Counted from the first letter of the stretch, positions 1 to 8,979 are shown. The stretch: 64,000 nt of DNA from Planctomycetaceae bacterium (GCA_020638995.1 JACKHM010000006.1:186001-250000), one strand, 5' to 3'. The notes: a model not told the origin generated them from the sequence alone. Program-made: numbers and translations.

Positions 1-416
1 TTCTGGAACTCTGGCGAGTAATCGGTCGCGGTCATGAATACCGAGTCCGGCGCCTTGGCCAAGATCTGACCGTCAACTTGCGACGCTTTGGCAACCACTT
101 TCCATTCAGGATCGGCCAGGAACGCTTGCCAGGAAGCTTTCGCGGCGTCGCGACTCGCGTGTTTGATAACGTAAATCAGCGTATTCTTCGACTGCGCCTC
201 ATCAGTCGGAACCCAGTAACCGACGGATTCCATACCATGCTTCTTGAACAATCCAACGGTATGGTCGCGAAATCTTGCGTTGAGATTGTCGAGCTTACCC
301 TCGTTTGTCGTGTAAGTTCTGAGTTCGAATACTTCGGCTTGCACCGTTAGCGGTTGACTTGCGATTGCAGTCGCTAAGGTGGCCGCCGTTAAAAGATACT
401 TGGCTTGGTGGATCAT
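1..416 (-). CDS. NIPSNAP-family secreted protein (3' end beyond window)
   Basis: Reading the minus strand from the ATG at 416 gives about 138 residues, open to the window edge, so the C-terminus is missing. Residues 1-24 form a signal peptide (MIHQAKYLLTAATLATAIA, then QPLTVQA). The mature part starts VFELRTYTTNEGKLDNLN and continues with FRDHTVGLFKKHGMESVGYW and a stretch ending in AFLADPEWKVV. This is the pattern of NIPSNAP domains, ferredoxin-like alpha/beta folds of unsettled enzymatic role that are often exported in planctomycetes. No neighbour in the window tells its job. The family call rests on motif recognition; the missing end prevents a length check. Confidence 0.75.
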   Translation of the reverse strand, partial: MIHQAKYLLTAATLATAIASQPLTVQAEVFELRTYTTNEGKLDNLNARFRDHTVGLFKKHGMESVGYWVPTDEAQSKNTLIYVIKHASRDAAKASWQAFLADPEWKVVAKASQVDGQILAKAPDSVFMTATDYSPEFQ

Positions 417-537
417 CAGTTTCGACTCCGTGTATTGAACGCCTAAAAATGTGATTTACTTGGTCGACTATCATACCTACTCGCCGAGCTGAAGGCGATT
501 CGGACACTCAAGTCGCTCCCAGCCGGTGAAACGAAAA

Positions 538-690
538 TCACCGACGCCGTATTAGTTCACGTCGAAGGAATGACGCAACTGGAATACCTCGGCCTTCGAG
601 GTAGCAGTACACCAGTGTCACGACCGCAACCAGCGTCCTAACCGAGAACCTCGGTCGCCAACGGTTCGGCTTGTCGGGAGGGGTGGTCAT
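538..690 (-). CDS. short planctomycete membrane-type protein, possibly truncated
   Basis: From the ATG at 690 this reads 50 residues: MTTPPDKPNRWRPRFSVRTL, then a single hydrophobic segment VAVVTLVYCYLEG and a basic tail ending RRELIRRR. A basic RxRFSxRTL sequence before a hydrophobic segment is recurrent in planctomycete proteins that are normally longer, so this may be a truncated copy. The start overlaps the stop of the upstream ENPYEP gene by an ATGA junction. Function is unknown and coding status moderate. Confidence 0.4.
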   Translation of the reverse strand: MTTPPDKPNRWRPRFSVRTLVAVVTLVYCYLEGRGIPVASFLRRELIRRR

Positions 691-977
691 ATAATCGGCG
701 TGAACATAAGGTGAAGCATCATCAATGCAAAAGCAATAGCGAGCCACTCGACGACTGTTAATGTTGGCACATGAATGCCAGCAATCTGCCTAACTTTCAC
801 GACAGTTGGTATTGCTATAGCCATTAGTCCGAAATCTGCAGCCAACAGAACGGCAAAGTGTCCCATGAAGATAGCCAAGCTGATTACCACAACCGCAACG
901 AGTTTGAACAGCGATGCAATTGAGAATTCGACTGGTTCGTACGGATTCTCACTGGCGTTGTCTTGCTCGCTGGACAT
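687..977 (-). CDS. small planctomycete membrane protein with ENPYEP N-terminus
   Basis: A 96-residue protein starting MSSEQDNASENPYEPVEFSI. The NPYEP-type N-terminus is common in small planctomycete membrane proteins of unknown function. Three hydrophobic stretches are visible: about residues 22-45, 47-60 and 72-92. The stop codon overlaps the ATG of the next minus-strand ORF (ATGA at 687-690), suggesting translational coupling. No enzymatic motif is visible. It could be a genuine small inner-membrane protein or the surviving part of a longer one. Confidence 0.55.
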   Translation of the reverse strand: MSSEQDNASENPYEPVEFSIASLFKLVAVVVISLAIFMGHFAVLLAADFGLMAIAIPTVVKVRQIAGIHVPTLTVVEWLAIAFALMMLHLMFTPII

Positions 978-1267
978 GACGGCATTGTAGCACGACAGCC
1001 GTTGCCATCGGCATTCACAGAGCGGACTTCAATCGCAACCGTTCTGTCACCAGAGGCGGGCAAATGCGAACTCCAGTTCGCTTTTCGATTTCCGTTCAAT
1101 GACGGATAGCCTGAAATGATTGGCAGTAGGTTAGCTCGTCGCTCGTTTTGCTATCATGTTGCAACCGATGCGGGCAGAGACGTCCCAGACGGTTCAGGAG
1201 ATTGAAGAGCAGATGGGAAAGTGACTGCAACAGCCAAAAGAACAACCTTTCTTCCAAGGAGAAGGCG
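978..1267. other. intergenic stretch without recognised gene
   Basis: Between the ENPYEP membrane gene and the interrupted ORF at 1268. Short ORFs occur on both strands, but none has a recognisable domain or a convincing ribosome-binding site. AAGGAG at 1256-1261, before the ATG at 1268, belongs to the next ORF. Confidence 0.4.
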
Positions 1268-1612
1268 ATGGCAAAGAAACCCAAGCAATCAAACCCATTC
1301 ACGGGCCGCTGGCGAATCGTCTCGATGGAGCCATGGGACCAGGAATTCATTGATGATGAGGAGGAAGGCTATATCGAGTTCGAGGACAAAGATTTGGGTT
1401 CATTCCACTTTGGCTAGTTCCACGGGAACATGGACTGCCAACTGACGACTAGAGGCGGCGTGCCAGCCGTGGAGTGGTCCTGGGATGGCAACGATGAGAT
1501 GGATGCGGCCCAAGGCCGTGGCTGGGCAGTCCTAAAGAACGAGGAACTCAATGGGATGATCTACTTTCACAATGGAGATAGATCGGAGTTTGTGGCGAAG
1601 AAGAAAGGCTAA
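1268..1612 (+). pseudogene. conserved hypothetical protein interrupted by an in-frame TAG
   Basis: The ATG at 1268 follows a Shine-Dalgarno-like AAGGAG. It opens a frame reading MAKKPKQSNPFTGRWRIVSM and, after an acidic stretch, EFEDKDLGSFHFG, then TAG at 1415-1417. The same frame continues without a shift as FHGNMDCQLTTRGG and VEWSWDGNDEMDAAQGRGWA, and ends FVAKKKG at 1612. The two halves join into one globular protein of about 114 residues, so the TAG probably replaces a tyrosine codon (TAT or TAC). Either the gene is broken by a point mutation or the base is a sequencing error. I remember similar uncharacterised bacterial proteins but no function. Confidence 0.65.
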
Positions 1613-1628
1613 ATTCATCCGAACCACC

Positions 1629-1979
1629 ATGGCTTCACCCTTCGTCAAATACCTCCTCGACATGCTCAGCGACCTCGGTGACGTCCGTTCCCGAGCCATG
1701 TTCGGCGGCTACGGCATCTATCACGAAGGCGTGATGATCGGTCTGATCGCCAGCGGCGTGTTCTATCTCAAGGTCGATGACGAGAACCGGGCTGCATTCG
1801 AGGCCGAAGGCAGCAAGCCGTTCACGTATCGCCGTAAAGGCAAGACGAAGGCGGTAGCGATGTCGTACTGGGAAGTGCCTGTCGATGTCTTGGAAAACCG
1901 CGAAGATCTCTACCAGTGGGCTCGCGACGCTCACGCGGCGGCAGTTCGATCGAAATCGAAGAACCGCAAGCGGAAGTGA
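1629..1979 (+). CDS. TfoX/Sxy N-terminal domain protein
   Basis: A 116-residue protein from the ATG at 1629. It carries the TfoX N-terminal domain: SRAMFGGYGIYHEGVMIGLI (about residues 22-41), FYLKVDDENRAAFE, then PFTYRRKGKTKAVAMSYWEV and PVDVLENREDLYQWA. The tail is strongly basic (SKSKNRKRK). In gammaproteobacteria TfoX regulates competence, but stand-alone N-terminal domain proteins like this are widespread and mostly uncharacterised, so no competence role is implied. The start lies 16 bases after the stop of the interrupted ORF, so the two may once have been co-transcribed. Confidence 0.85.
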   Translation: MASPFVKYLLDMLSDLGDVRSRAMFGGYGIYHEGVMIGLIASGVFYLKVDDENRAAFEAEGSKPFTYRRKGKTKAVAMSYWEVPVDVLENREDLYQWARDAHAAAVRSKSKNRKRK

Positions 1980-2130
1980 GCTGCATCAATCGCAGTACAG
2001 AAAGACCGACTTGCCTGTTGCACGAGCTTCGACGCAGATTGTGCAGAACCCACGCACCGCGAACCAGATCCCCGATCAGCCCGTGGCATTGTCGAAGATA
2101 GAATGCGATTCCGACCTTCGGTTCAACCGT

Positions 2131-2511
2131 TCACTCCCAGTACGGAGCCTTTTCCGGAATCACCCAGCGAACACCGCCGCGTGGGTCCGGCACGTCACCA
2201 TCGTACCGAGGAATGACATGGACGTGGACGTGCGGCACGGTCTGGCCAGCAGCGAGGCCGTCGTTCAGCCCGATGTTGAATCCAGCTGGTTGATGTTCAG
2301 CGACAAGTCGATCCCGCACCCGTTCTACGAGGTCCCACAATGCCAGCTGCTCATGACGCGGCAACTCGAATAATGTCGCGACGTGTTGGCGTGGAATGAC
2401 GAGCGTGTGGCCGGGCGAGACAGGATAGCCGTCCTTAATGGCGAATGCGTGCTCGGATTTGAGGACGAATGCCTCGTCGGTGAGCGAGCAGAAGGGGCAA
2501 GAGGTTTCCAA
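2131..2511 (-). CDS. HIT (histidine triad) family protein
   Basis: Contains CPFC near the N-terminus, EHAFAIKDGYPVSPGHTLVI, FNIGLNDGLAAGQTVPHVHV and the catalytic triad motif HVHVHVIPRY, all hallmarks of HIT nucleotide hydrolases or transferases acting on AMP-linked substrates. The frame is open upstream to 2685, but that extension is antisense to a recognisable methyltransferase fragment and looks non-coding. A TTG at 2511 lies 8 bases after GGAG and just before ETSCPFC, giving a 126-residue protein of normal HIT size, so I chose it. ATG 2670 or GTG 2685 are the alternatives. Family assignment is firm; the start is not. Confidence 0.85.
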   Translation of the reverse strand: METSCPFCSLTDEAFVLKSEHAFAIKDGYPVSPGHTLVIPRQHVATLFELPRHEQLALWDLVERVRDRLVAEHQPAGFNIGLNDGLAAGQTVPHVHVHVIPRYDGDVPDPRGGVRWVIPEKAPYWE

Positions 2512-2613
2512 GGTATTGGCTCCGTGATGCCATGCATGTTCTGGTTGGAGATAGTTTACGAGTTCGATGAGTGAAACTCCAATTTGTAGCTGGTAAGTGT
2601 CGCCTAGCAAAGT

Positions 2614-2871
2614 ATGAGAACAGCATCCGGTGCTCGGGGCAAATTCACGACGAGTGGCCTCTATCGCCATTCGAGAATTCCTCACTATCTGGGCGACATC
2701 GCGATTCTGCTGGGATGGATTGTGCTTTCAGCTTCGCTCTGGACCATCCCTGTATGCGTCGGAGGCATCGCCGCCTTCGTGCTCACACCGTTTGCCGAGG
2801 AGCCCTGGCTGTTCAAACAATCTGGTTCTGCCTACGAACAATACCGACAACAAGTGAGGAGATTCGTGTAG
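2614..2871 (+). pseudogene. isoprenylcysteine carboxyl methyltransferase-like C-terminal fragment
   Basis: An 85-residue ORF whose sequence TTSGLYRHSRIPHYLGDIAI, then hydrophobic segments, then EEPWLFKQSGSAYEQYRQQV, matches the catalytic C-terminal half of ICMT/PEMT-like membrane methyltransferases (SGxYRxxRxPxYLG, EEPxL, YxxYxxxVxR). The usual N-terminal membrane segments are absent. A stop codon lies 7 bases upstream of the ATG in the same frame. This is most likely a truncated relic, though expression of a mini-protein cannot be excluded. Confidence 0.55.
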
Positions 2872-3050
2872 AGGACCGACACGGCCATTTGATGTCGCAT
2901 GACGACCGCGGACGTAACAGGACGTGAACTAATGAGCGGTCGGCTGGGTTGTGCCGCAAAAGCAACTGTCGAACGCGGCTGTTGTTGACCGAGGTTTGAC
3001 CGCATTCTACGATAACAGTGTTGGAAGTCGTTTTGGAGTTAACGGTTAAG

Positions 3051-3479
3051 ATGCTCTCGCAACATTGTATTTCGCTCCTCATGACAGCACTCGTGCTGGC
3101 ATGTCCCTTTTGCGATTGCGGTGAGTGCTGCGGGATGTGCCCGTCTGCCGCGTGCGTCGATTCTGACAGCTGCGATGAGGCCGTTGAGGCAGACTGCGGG
3201 TGTGGCTGTGGGCGGGAGGCTGAGCTTCCGTGCGACCACGACGACAGCGATGACTCCAAGCATTTTGATTGCTTCTGTAACGGTGCAGTCCTGAGTGACG
3301 CTACGGATTGCCCTGATCACGATTCGCCCGGCGGCCTAGTTGACGTCGTGGTGACGGACAGTTTGCGACAGTTCACGGGCACTCAGGACTCCGACCTATC
3401 GTTCATACACCGCTCTCACTTCCCTCCGCTTCTATCAGGCCGGGATATCTGTACGCTGCTGGGCTCTCTCCTGCTCTAG
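3051..3479 (+). CDS. secreted cysteine-rich protein of the metal-efflux locus
   Basis: From the ATG at 3051 the protein has 142 residues. It starts with a signal peptide (MLSQHCISLLMTALVLA) and then a very Cys- and Asp-rich segment: CPFCDCGECCGMC, DSDSCDEAVEADCGCGCG, LPCDHDD and HFDCFCNG. About 18 cysteines fall in the first 90 residues. The C-terminal third is ordinary in composition. It precedes the adaptor and pump of a heavy-metal RND system in the same orientation, so extracytoplasmic metal binding is a reasonable inference. A GTG at 3018 is an alternative start. No family is recognised. Confidence 0.65.
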   Translation: MLSQHCISLLMTALVLACPFCDCGECCGMCPSAACVDSDSCDEAVEADCGCGCGREAELPCDHDDSDDSKHFDCFCNGAVLSDATDCPDHDSPGGLVDVVVTDSLRQFTGTQDSDLSFIHRSHFPPLLSGRDICTLLGSLLL

Positions 3480-3640
3480 TCGATTCGCTGGCGCGTCTCC
3501 CGCATTGCTTACGGCGATCACCGCCGATCCGCATGCAGTTCCGTTGCGGTCCAGGATCTGATCGTGCCTACGACCGTCAAGGAGAAGGGAACTCGGTTTG
3601 TTGAGAAGCCTGAAGACCGCAGAAGCATTGAGAGATTAGG
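3480..3640 (+). other. leader region before the RND adaptor gene
   Basis: A 161-base gap without an ORF of note. It holds a purine-rich AAGGAGAAGGGAACT (3580-3594) about 47 bases before the adaptor ATG, and a weaker GAGATTAGG immediately before it. No metal-responsive operator that I can name is visible. Confidence 0.3.
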
Positions 3641-5275
3641 ATGAGTCAAACAGAAAGTGACAGTCAACCTGTCGACGCACCGACCGCAGAATCTGGCCCG
3701 TCAGTTGTTGAAGCACCCCGCGACCTGCGTCCTTCGCAACAACTCTTGCAACGGATCGCCGGGCTCCTACCGACTGTTGCCGTTCTGACCTTGCTGAGTG
3801 CGATTGGCTTCTGGGGACATCATTCCGGCTGGGAGATTCCGAAGTTCTCGGAGCTGACTTCCGGGGTGAAGACCGAGGGTGTTGATTGGTGCGAGGAGCA
3901 TGGTGTACCGGAAGCTGAGTGCATCGCCTGCAACGCGGACTTGATGCCGAAGGGACAGTTGTATGGTTGGTGTAAGGAGCATGGTGTCCACGAGTGCGTA
4001 CTTCATAACCCACAAACGGCACAACTCAGCGAGTCTATTGAGATTTCACAAGAAGATTTCGACCGAGCCGCCCGTGCAATCGCGTTGCGTCCCCGCACGA
4101 AGAACGATCCCGGATGCAAAATGCATCTGCGTCGGATTCAGTTTCCTTCGAGGGCGGCAGCCGACAAAGCAGGCATCGACATCGGTTTGGTGGATAGAGG
4201 CCCAATTGAGGAATCGATCTCTGCCACCGGTGAGATCCTCTACGATCCCACTCGCTTGGCCCGCTTGGGTTCTCGAAGTGCCGGAACGGTATGGCAAGTC
4301 AGGAAGAACGTCGGTGATCGAGTACGGAAAGGCGATGTCCTGGCGTTGATCGATGCCGCAGAAGTGGGCAAGGCGAAAGCCGAGCTGCTCGACGCCCTGG
4401 CCCAGGTCGACTTCCATACGAAGACGGTCAACCGTTTGGCTCCGCTTGCTCAACAAGACGTTATCCCTGGCTCTCGCATGTTGCAGGCCGAAACGGATCA
4501 GCAACAAGCAGATATTCGTCTTCGAAGGGCGGAACAAGCATTGAACAATCTCGGCCTCTCGCTTCCACTCGACGAGTTGAGACAGTTGCCGGATTTGCGA
4601 AGAGCGAGCCATATCCGATTTCTCGGTCTCCCGGAGGCCGTCCAGGCAGAACTTCCAGCTTCTGTCACGAGCAACAACTTGATTCCCTTGGTCGCGTCTC
4701 TCGATGGATTTGTCATCGAGCGTGAAGCTGTAGCGGGCGAAGTTGTCGATCCTTCACAGTCGCTGTTTCAGATTGCTGATACAAGGCGGATGTGGCTGGT
4801 GCTGAATGTGCCTCTGGAAGAAGCGAAGCGAGTGGCTGTCGGGCAGAACATCAGCTTTCAACCGGACGGGGATGACCACGACCACGATGGCCTAGTGACA
4901 TGGATAAGCACGAAGGTGGACCGGGAGACCCGCACGATCAAGGTTCGCGGCGAGTTGCCTAATGACGATGGGCATTTGCGGGACGAGTCATTCGGGATTG
5001 GCAAGATCTTGCTGCGGAAAGAGCAGGAGGCCATCATCGTGCCCAGCACGGCGGTCCACTGGGAGGGGTGCTGCCACGTCGCGTTCGTGCGGGACAAGGA
5101 TTACATGCAGGAAGGTTCCTACAAGGTCTTTCACACGCGATCCGTGCGGCCTGGCGTGGTGACGGGAGACTACACCGAAGTGGTCGCGGGTTTGTGGCCC
5201 GGCGAAGTAGTTGTGACGGAAGGGAGTGGCGTATTGCGAGCGGAGTTGCTCAAGGGCAATCTGGGTGCTGGCTGA
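3641..5275 (+). CDS. RND efflux periplasmic adaptor with extra Cys/His metal-binding domain
   Basis: A 544-residue membrane-fusion protein. One transmembrane anchor lies at about 42-62. Residues 85-128 carry an unusual Cys/His module: WCEEHGVPEAECIACNADLM followed by WCKEHGVHECVLHN. Typical adaptor parts follow: EESISATGEILYDPTRLARL, a lipoyl/barrel segment (GSRSAGTVWQVRKNVGDRVR, KGDVLALID), a coiled hairpin (about 245-300), a second barrel half (VASLDGFVIEREAVAGEVVD) and a C-terminal domain ending GEVVVTEGSGVLRAELLKG. The protein should join the CzcA-like pump encoded 80 bases downstream to an outer-membrane channel. No channel gene is present in the window. The Cys/His module is also found in the lipoprotein at 8596. 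Confidence 0.9.
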   Translation: MSQTESDSQPVDAPTAESGPSVVEAPRDLRPSQQLLQRIAGLLPTVAVLTLLSAIGFWGHHSGWEIPKFSELTSGVKTEGVDWCEEHGVPEAECIACNADLMPKGQLYGWCKEHGVHECVLHNPQTAQLSESIEISQEDFDRAARAIALRPRTKNDPGCKMHLRRIQFPSRAAADKAGIDIGLVDRGPIEESISATGEILYDPTRLARLGSRSAGTVWQVRKNVGDRVRKGDVLALIDAAEVGKAKAELLDALAQVDFHTKTVNRLAPLAQQDVIPGSRMLQAETDQQQADIRLRRAEQALNNLGLSLPLDELRQLPDLRRASHIRFLGLPEAVQAELPASVTSNNLIPLVASLDGFVIEREAVAGEVVDPSQSLFQIADTRRMWLVLNVPLEEAKRVAVGQNISFQPDGDDHDHDGLVTWISTKVDRETRTIKVRGELPNDDGHLRDESFGIGKILLRKEQEAIIVPSTAVHWEGCCHVAFVRDKDYMQEGSYKVFHTRSVRPGVVTGDYTEVVAGLWPGEVVVTEGSGVLRAELLKGNLGAG

Positions 5276-5355
5276 CTGTGTGAACAATGACGGTCCGGTC
5301 GGACCGAAAGTGACGCTCATGCCGAACGCGAATCAGGCAGCAAGGAAACACGCGG

Positions 5356-8300
5356 ATGCTCAACTGGATCATTGACTTCTCGCTCCGCAATCGAGCCATT
5401 GTGCTCGTTGCGGTCGCCGTCGTGCTCGTAGCTGGTGCGTGGTCGTTGAAGTACATCGATATCGATGCGTTTCCCGACACGACGCCCGTGATGGTGCAAA
5501 TCAACACGACCGCACCTTCGCTATCGCCGGAAGAAGTCGAGCGACAGATAACATTTCCCATCGAGCAATCGATCAGCGGTTTACCGGCATTGGAAAAGCT
5601 CCGCTCCATTTCCAAGTTCGGACTCTCGCAGGTCGTCGTTGTGTTCGAGGATGGCACCGACATCTATTTCGCCCGGCAGTTGATCACTGAGCGGCTCACG
5701 ACGGTCGAACTGCCAGCAGGCATCGAGCGTCCGAAGATGGGACCGGTGTCAACTGGCTTGGGGGAAGTCTTTCATTACATCGTTCGGCTCGATGGCGTTG
5801 ATATCTCCTCGTTGCCCAGAGAGAAGCAGATTGAGAAGCTAACGGAACTTCGCACCATTCACGACTGGGTAATCAAGCCCCAACTACGGACCGTGAGCGG
5901 AACTGCGGAAGTCAATAGTTGGGGCGGATACGAGAAGCAGTACCAATTGCGGATCGATCCGGAACGGCTGATCAAGCACAGCCTTACGTTTGACGAGGTA
6001 GTCCAGGCTGTCGAGCAAAACAACCACAACGTGGGCGGCGGCAACATCACACAAAACAGCCAAATGCTGCTGGTTCACGGCATCGGTCGAACTGTAACCA
6101 TCGAGCAGATCGAGAGCATCGTCATCAAGGCGATGGACGGCGTTCCAATCCGCATTAGCGATGTGGCCGACGTACAACTTGGACACGAGATACGACGAGG
6201 AGCTGTGACCGCTGATGGACAGGGCGAAGTGGTCTATGGGCTTGGCTTCATGCTGATGGGCGAGAACAGCCATGAAGTCACCAACAAGCTCAAAGACAAG
6301 ATGGAAGAGATCAAGACCACGCTGCCTCCTGGCGTGGAAATCGAAGTAGTTTACGACCGCACTGAGTTGGTCGACCACGTCATCGAGACAGTTCAGAAGA
6401 ACTTGTTCGAGGGTGGACTGCTGGTCATCGCAGTCCTCTTCATCTTTCTCGGCAACTTGCGGGCTGGATTGATTGTTGCGATGGCAATACCTCTCTCGAT
6501 GCTCTTCGCATTCTCGGGAATGCTGCAGTTCGGAATCGCGGCTAGTCTACTTAGCTTGGGAGCAATCGACTTCGGCCTCGTCGTCGACAGTTCCGTCGTG
6601 ATGATTGAAAACTGCGTGCGGAAGCTGTCGAACGGCATTCCGCCAGGAAAGACGAAGATTGATGTTGTGCGGGATGCGGCGGTCGAAGTGCGTAAGCCGA
6701 CGATGTTTGGCGAACTGATCATCATGATCGTCTACCTGCCGATTCTTACTCTCGAAGGTGTCGAAGGAAAGCTGTTTCGACCGATGGCATTGACCGTCAT
6801 CTTCGCACTGGCTGGTTCGATGATCATGTCGCTAACATTGATGCCGGTGCTTGCAAGTTACTTCCTTCCCAAGCGATTGGAAGAACGCGAGCCGTTTTCA
6901 ATACGGTTGATCAAGCGACTGTATGAGCCTGTGTTGCATTTCACGATGAATCACAAGCTGGCAGTGATTGGCATCGCACTCTGCCTGCTGCTGGTCGCGT
7001 TTGGATTGATCGCACCCAATTTGGGCAGCGAATTCGTTCCCAAATTGTCGGAGGGTGCCCTTGCGATCAACGTGGTGCGTCTCGCGGGAACCGACCTCGA
7101 TGAATCCATTCGATACAACACACAAATGGAGCGGGCGATCCTGAGTGAGTTTCCCGACGAGGTGGAACGCGTTTGGAGTCGTATCGGCAGTGCCGAAGTG
7201 GCTACCGATCCTATGGGCGTCGAACTCACGGACTTGTTTGCCACGCTAAAGCCGCGAAGTGAATGGAAACGAGCGGCGACGCAGGATGAATTGACCGAAC
7301 TCATTCAGCATTCCTTGCGTGAGATGCCTGGCCAGCGGATTGCGATGACGCAGCCGATTGAGATGCGGCTCAACGAGATGATCTCCGGCGTCCGTTCGGA
7401 CGTGGCCGTGAAACTGTTCGGCGACGACTTTGAAGTTTTGATGGACACAGCCGAAGATATCGAGAAGGTCCTGCTGTCCATCGATGGACATGCCGATGTG
7501 GCTGTCGAACAAGTTACCGGCCAGCCTGTCCTGCAGATCAAGGTCAAGCAGGACGAGATCGCCCGTTACGGCGTCTCGGCCAAACAAGTGCTTGATCTAG
7601 TCGAGTCACTCGGCAGCTTTGAACTGGGCGAGGTTTTGGAAGGCCAGCTTCGCTTCCCGCTAATCGTCAGGCTGCCTGAGCACATACGGTCCAGCCCGGC
7701 AGCAATTAGAGCCATTCAGCTCCGAACGCCGTCGGGCGAACGGATTCCACTTGCTCGGCTTGCCGACATTCAACTGACCGAAGGTCCTTCCACGATCACA
7801 CGAGAGTGGGGATACCGTCGGATCAACATCTCGTCCAACATTCGTGGTCGCGACATGGGTAGCTTCGTCGCCGAAGCACAAAGACGAATCGGTGAGGAAG
7901 TAAAGCTGCCACCTGGTCGGTATCACTTGGAGTGGGGCGGTCAATTTGAAAACCTCTTGACTGCCCGCCAGCGGTTGATGGTCGTGGTTCCCATCGCGTT
8001 GGTGCTGATCTTTGGCCTTCTGTACTTCACATACAACAACATTATAGACGCCATCCGCGTCTTCACGGGTGTACCGTTCGCATGGACTGGCGGAATCCTC
8101 GCGTTATGGATTCGGGACATGCCTTTCTCCATTTCAGCGGCAGTCGGTTTCGTCGTGCTGTCAGGTGTGGCCGTGCTCGATGACATGCTGCTTGTATCCT
8201 ACATCCGGCAACTACGTCGTCGTGGAGTCGGTCTCGAAAAGGCAGTCGAACAAGCGGCCATGACGCGACTGCGGCCAGTCCTGATGACTGCACTGGTGGC

Positions 8301-8523
8301 AAGCCTCGGCTTTGTACCGATGGCTCTCAATACAGGAATGGGAGCCGAAGTTCAACGACCACTTGCGACCGTCGTCATCGGTGGCGTTATGAGTGCGATG
8401 GTCATGTCGTTGCTCGTGTTGCGAGTGCTTTACATGGTTTTCGCCGGAACAGTGCGACAGCGGCCAGTCCACCCAGAAGTCGCTGAGTTGCAGGAAGAAT
8501 TGGCCGTACCAATTGAGCATTGA
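5356..8523 (+). CDS. heavy-metal efflux RND permease, CzcA-like
   Basis: A 1055-residue inner-membrane pump of normal length for the HME family. It starts MLNWIIDFSLRNRAIVLVAV, has the porter-domain motif FPDTTPVMVQINTTAPSLSP, and shows the proton-relay membrane segment AIDFGLVVDSSVVMIENCVR about residue 400. The second half carries QPIEMRLNEMISGVRSDVAV, which resembles CzcA-type (divalent Co/Zn/Cd) rather than CusA-type (Cu/Ag) pumps; that substrate guess is inference. The adaptor lies 80 bases upstream and a His/Cys-rich lipoprotein 72 bases downstream. The expected outer-membrane component is missing, as is a metal-responsive regulator. Confidence 0.92.
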   Translation: MLNWIIDFSLRNRAIVLVAVAVVLVAGAWSLKYIDIDAFPDTTPVMVQINTTAPSLSPEEVERQITFPIEQSISGLPALEKLRSISKFGLSQVVVVFEDGTDIYFARQLITERLTTVELPAGIERPKMGPVSTGLGEVFHYIVRLDGVDISSLPREKQIEKLTELRTIHDWVIKPQLRTVSGTAEVNSWGGYEKQYQLRIDPERLIKHSLTFDEVVQAVEQNNHNVGGGNITQNSQMLLVHGIGRTVTIEQIESIVIKAMDGVPIRISDVADVQLGHEIRRGAVTADGQGEVVYGLGFMLMGENSHEVTNKLKDKMEEIKTTLPPGVEIEVVYDRTELVDHVIETVQKNLFEGGLLVIAVLFIFLGNLRAGLIVAMAIPLSMLFAFSGMLQFGIAASLLSLGAIDFGLVVDSSVVMIENCVRKLSNGIPPGKTKIDVVRDAAVEVRKPTMFGELIIMIVYLPILTLEGVEGKLFRPMALTVIFALAGSMIMSLTLMPVLASYFLPKRLEEREPFSIRLIKRLYEPVLHFTMNHKLAVIGIALCLLLVAFGLIAPNLGSEFVPKLSEGALAINVVRLAGTDLDESIRYNTQMERAILSEFPDEVERVWSRIGSAEVATDPMGVELTDLFATLKPRSEWKRAATQDELTELIQHSLREMPGQRIAMTQPIEMRLNEMISGVRSDVAVKLFGDDFEVLMDTAEDIEKVLLSIDGHADVAVEQVTGQPVLQIKVKQDEIARYGVSAKQVLDLVESLGSFELGEVLEGQLRFPLIVRLPEHIRSSPAAIRAIQLRTPSGERIPLARLADIQLTEGPSTITREWGYRRINISSNIRGRDMGSFVAEAQRRIGEEVKLPPGRYHLEWGGQFENLLTARQRLMVVVPIALVLIFGLLYFTYNNIIDAIRVFTGVPFAWTGGILALWIRDMPFSISAAVGFVVLSGVAVLDDMLLVSYIRQLRRRGVGLEKAVEQAAMTRLRPVLMTALVASLGFVPMALNTGMGAEVQRPLATVVIGGVMSAMVMSLLVLRVLYMVFAGTVRQRPVHPEVAELQEELAVPIEH

Positions 8524-8595
8524 GAAGACGCAACGACTATCGTTGCACTTGTTAGCCCATACTCGAACTGAGGTCTGACCCTCAAGGAGGAACTG

Positions 8596-8979
8596 ATGAA
8601 ATCGATGTTGTTCAAACAGACTGCCCTGTTGTCGATCTTCGCGTTGGCCGTGGTGGTAGGTGGTTGCAGCCAGCAAGGGAGCAGTAGCTCGACGCCAGTG
8701 GCAAATGCATCGCACGTCGAACATGAAGGACACGACCACGGTGATGAAAGCCACGGTGGCTGGTGGTGCGTCGAACACGGCGTCCCAGAGGAGGATTGCA
8801 GCATGTGCAGTGCGAAGGCAGCCGACAACTTCAAAGCCAAGGGCGACTGGTGCGAAGAGCACAGCCGTGCCGAATCACAGTGTTTCATCTGTGAACCGTC
8901 ACGGGCGGAGAAGTTCGCGAAGCTCTACGTGGCAAAGGTTGGGCACGAGCCACCCAAGCCGGAAGTAGCCGACGAATAG
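8596..8979 (+). CDS. His/Cys-rich lipoprotein with repeated metal-binding motif
   Basis: A 127-residue protein with strong SD AAGGAGG before the ATG. It has a lipoprotein signal ending VVVGGC (lipid attachment at the Cys about residue 24), then a His-rich linker (HVEHEGHDHGDESHGG), then two Cys/His units: WCVEHGVPEEDCSMC and WCEEHSRAESQCFIC. The first unit is nearly identical to the module in the RND adaptor at 3641. Position after the pump gene and ligand-rich composition point to a metal-buffering or delivery role at the membrane, which is inferred. No named family is recognised. Confidence 0.75.
   Translation: MKSMLFKQTALLSIFALAVVVGGCSQQGSSSSTPVANASHVEHEGHDHGDESHGGWWCVEHGVPEEDCSMCSAKAADNFKAKGDWCEEHSRAESQCFICEPSRAEKFAKLYVAKVGHEPPKPEVADE

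Noticed and set aside
1885..2373. 162-codon plus-strand ORF
   Set aside because: Overlaps the TfoX gene in another frame and is antisense to the HIT gene; composition is low-complexity and no domain is visible.
2512..2685. N-terminal extension of the HIT protein
   Set aside because: Antisense to the recognisable methyltransferase fragment at 2614; a TTG with good ribosome-binding site lies immediately before CPFC.
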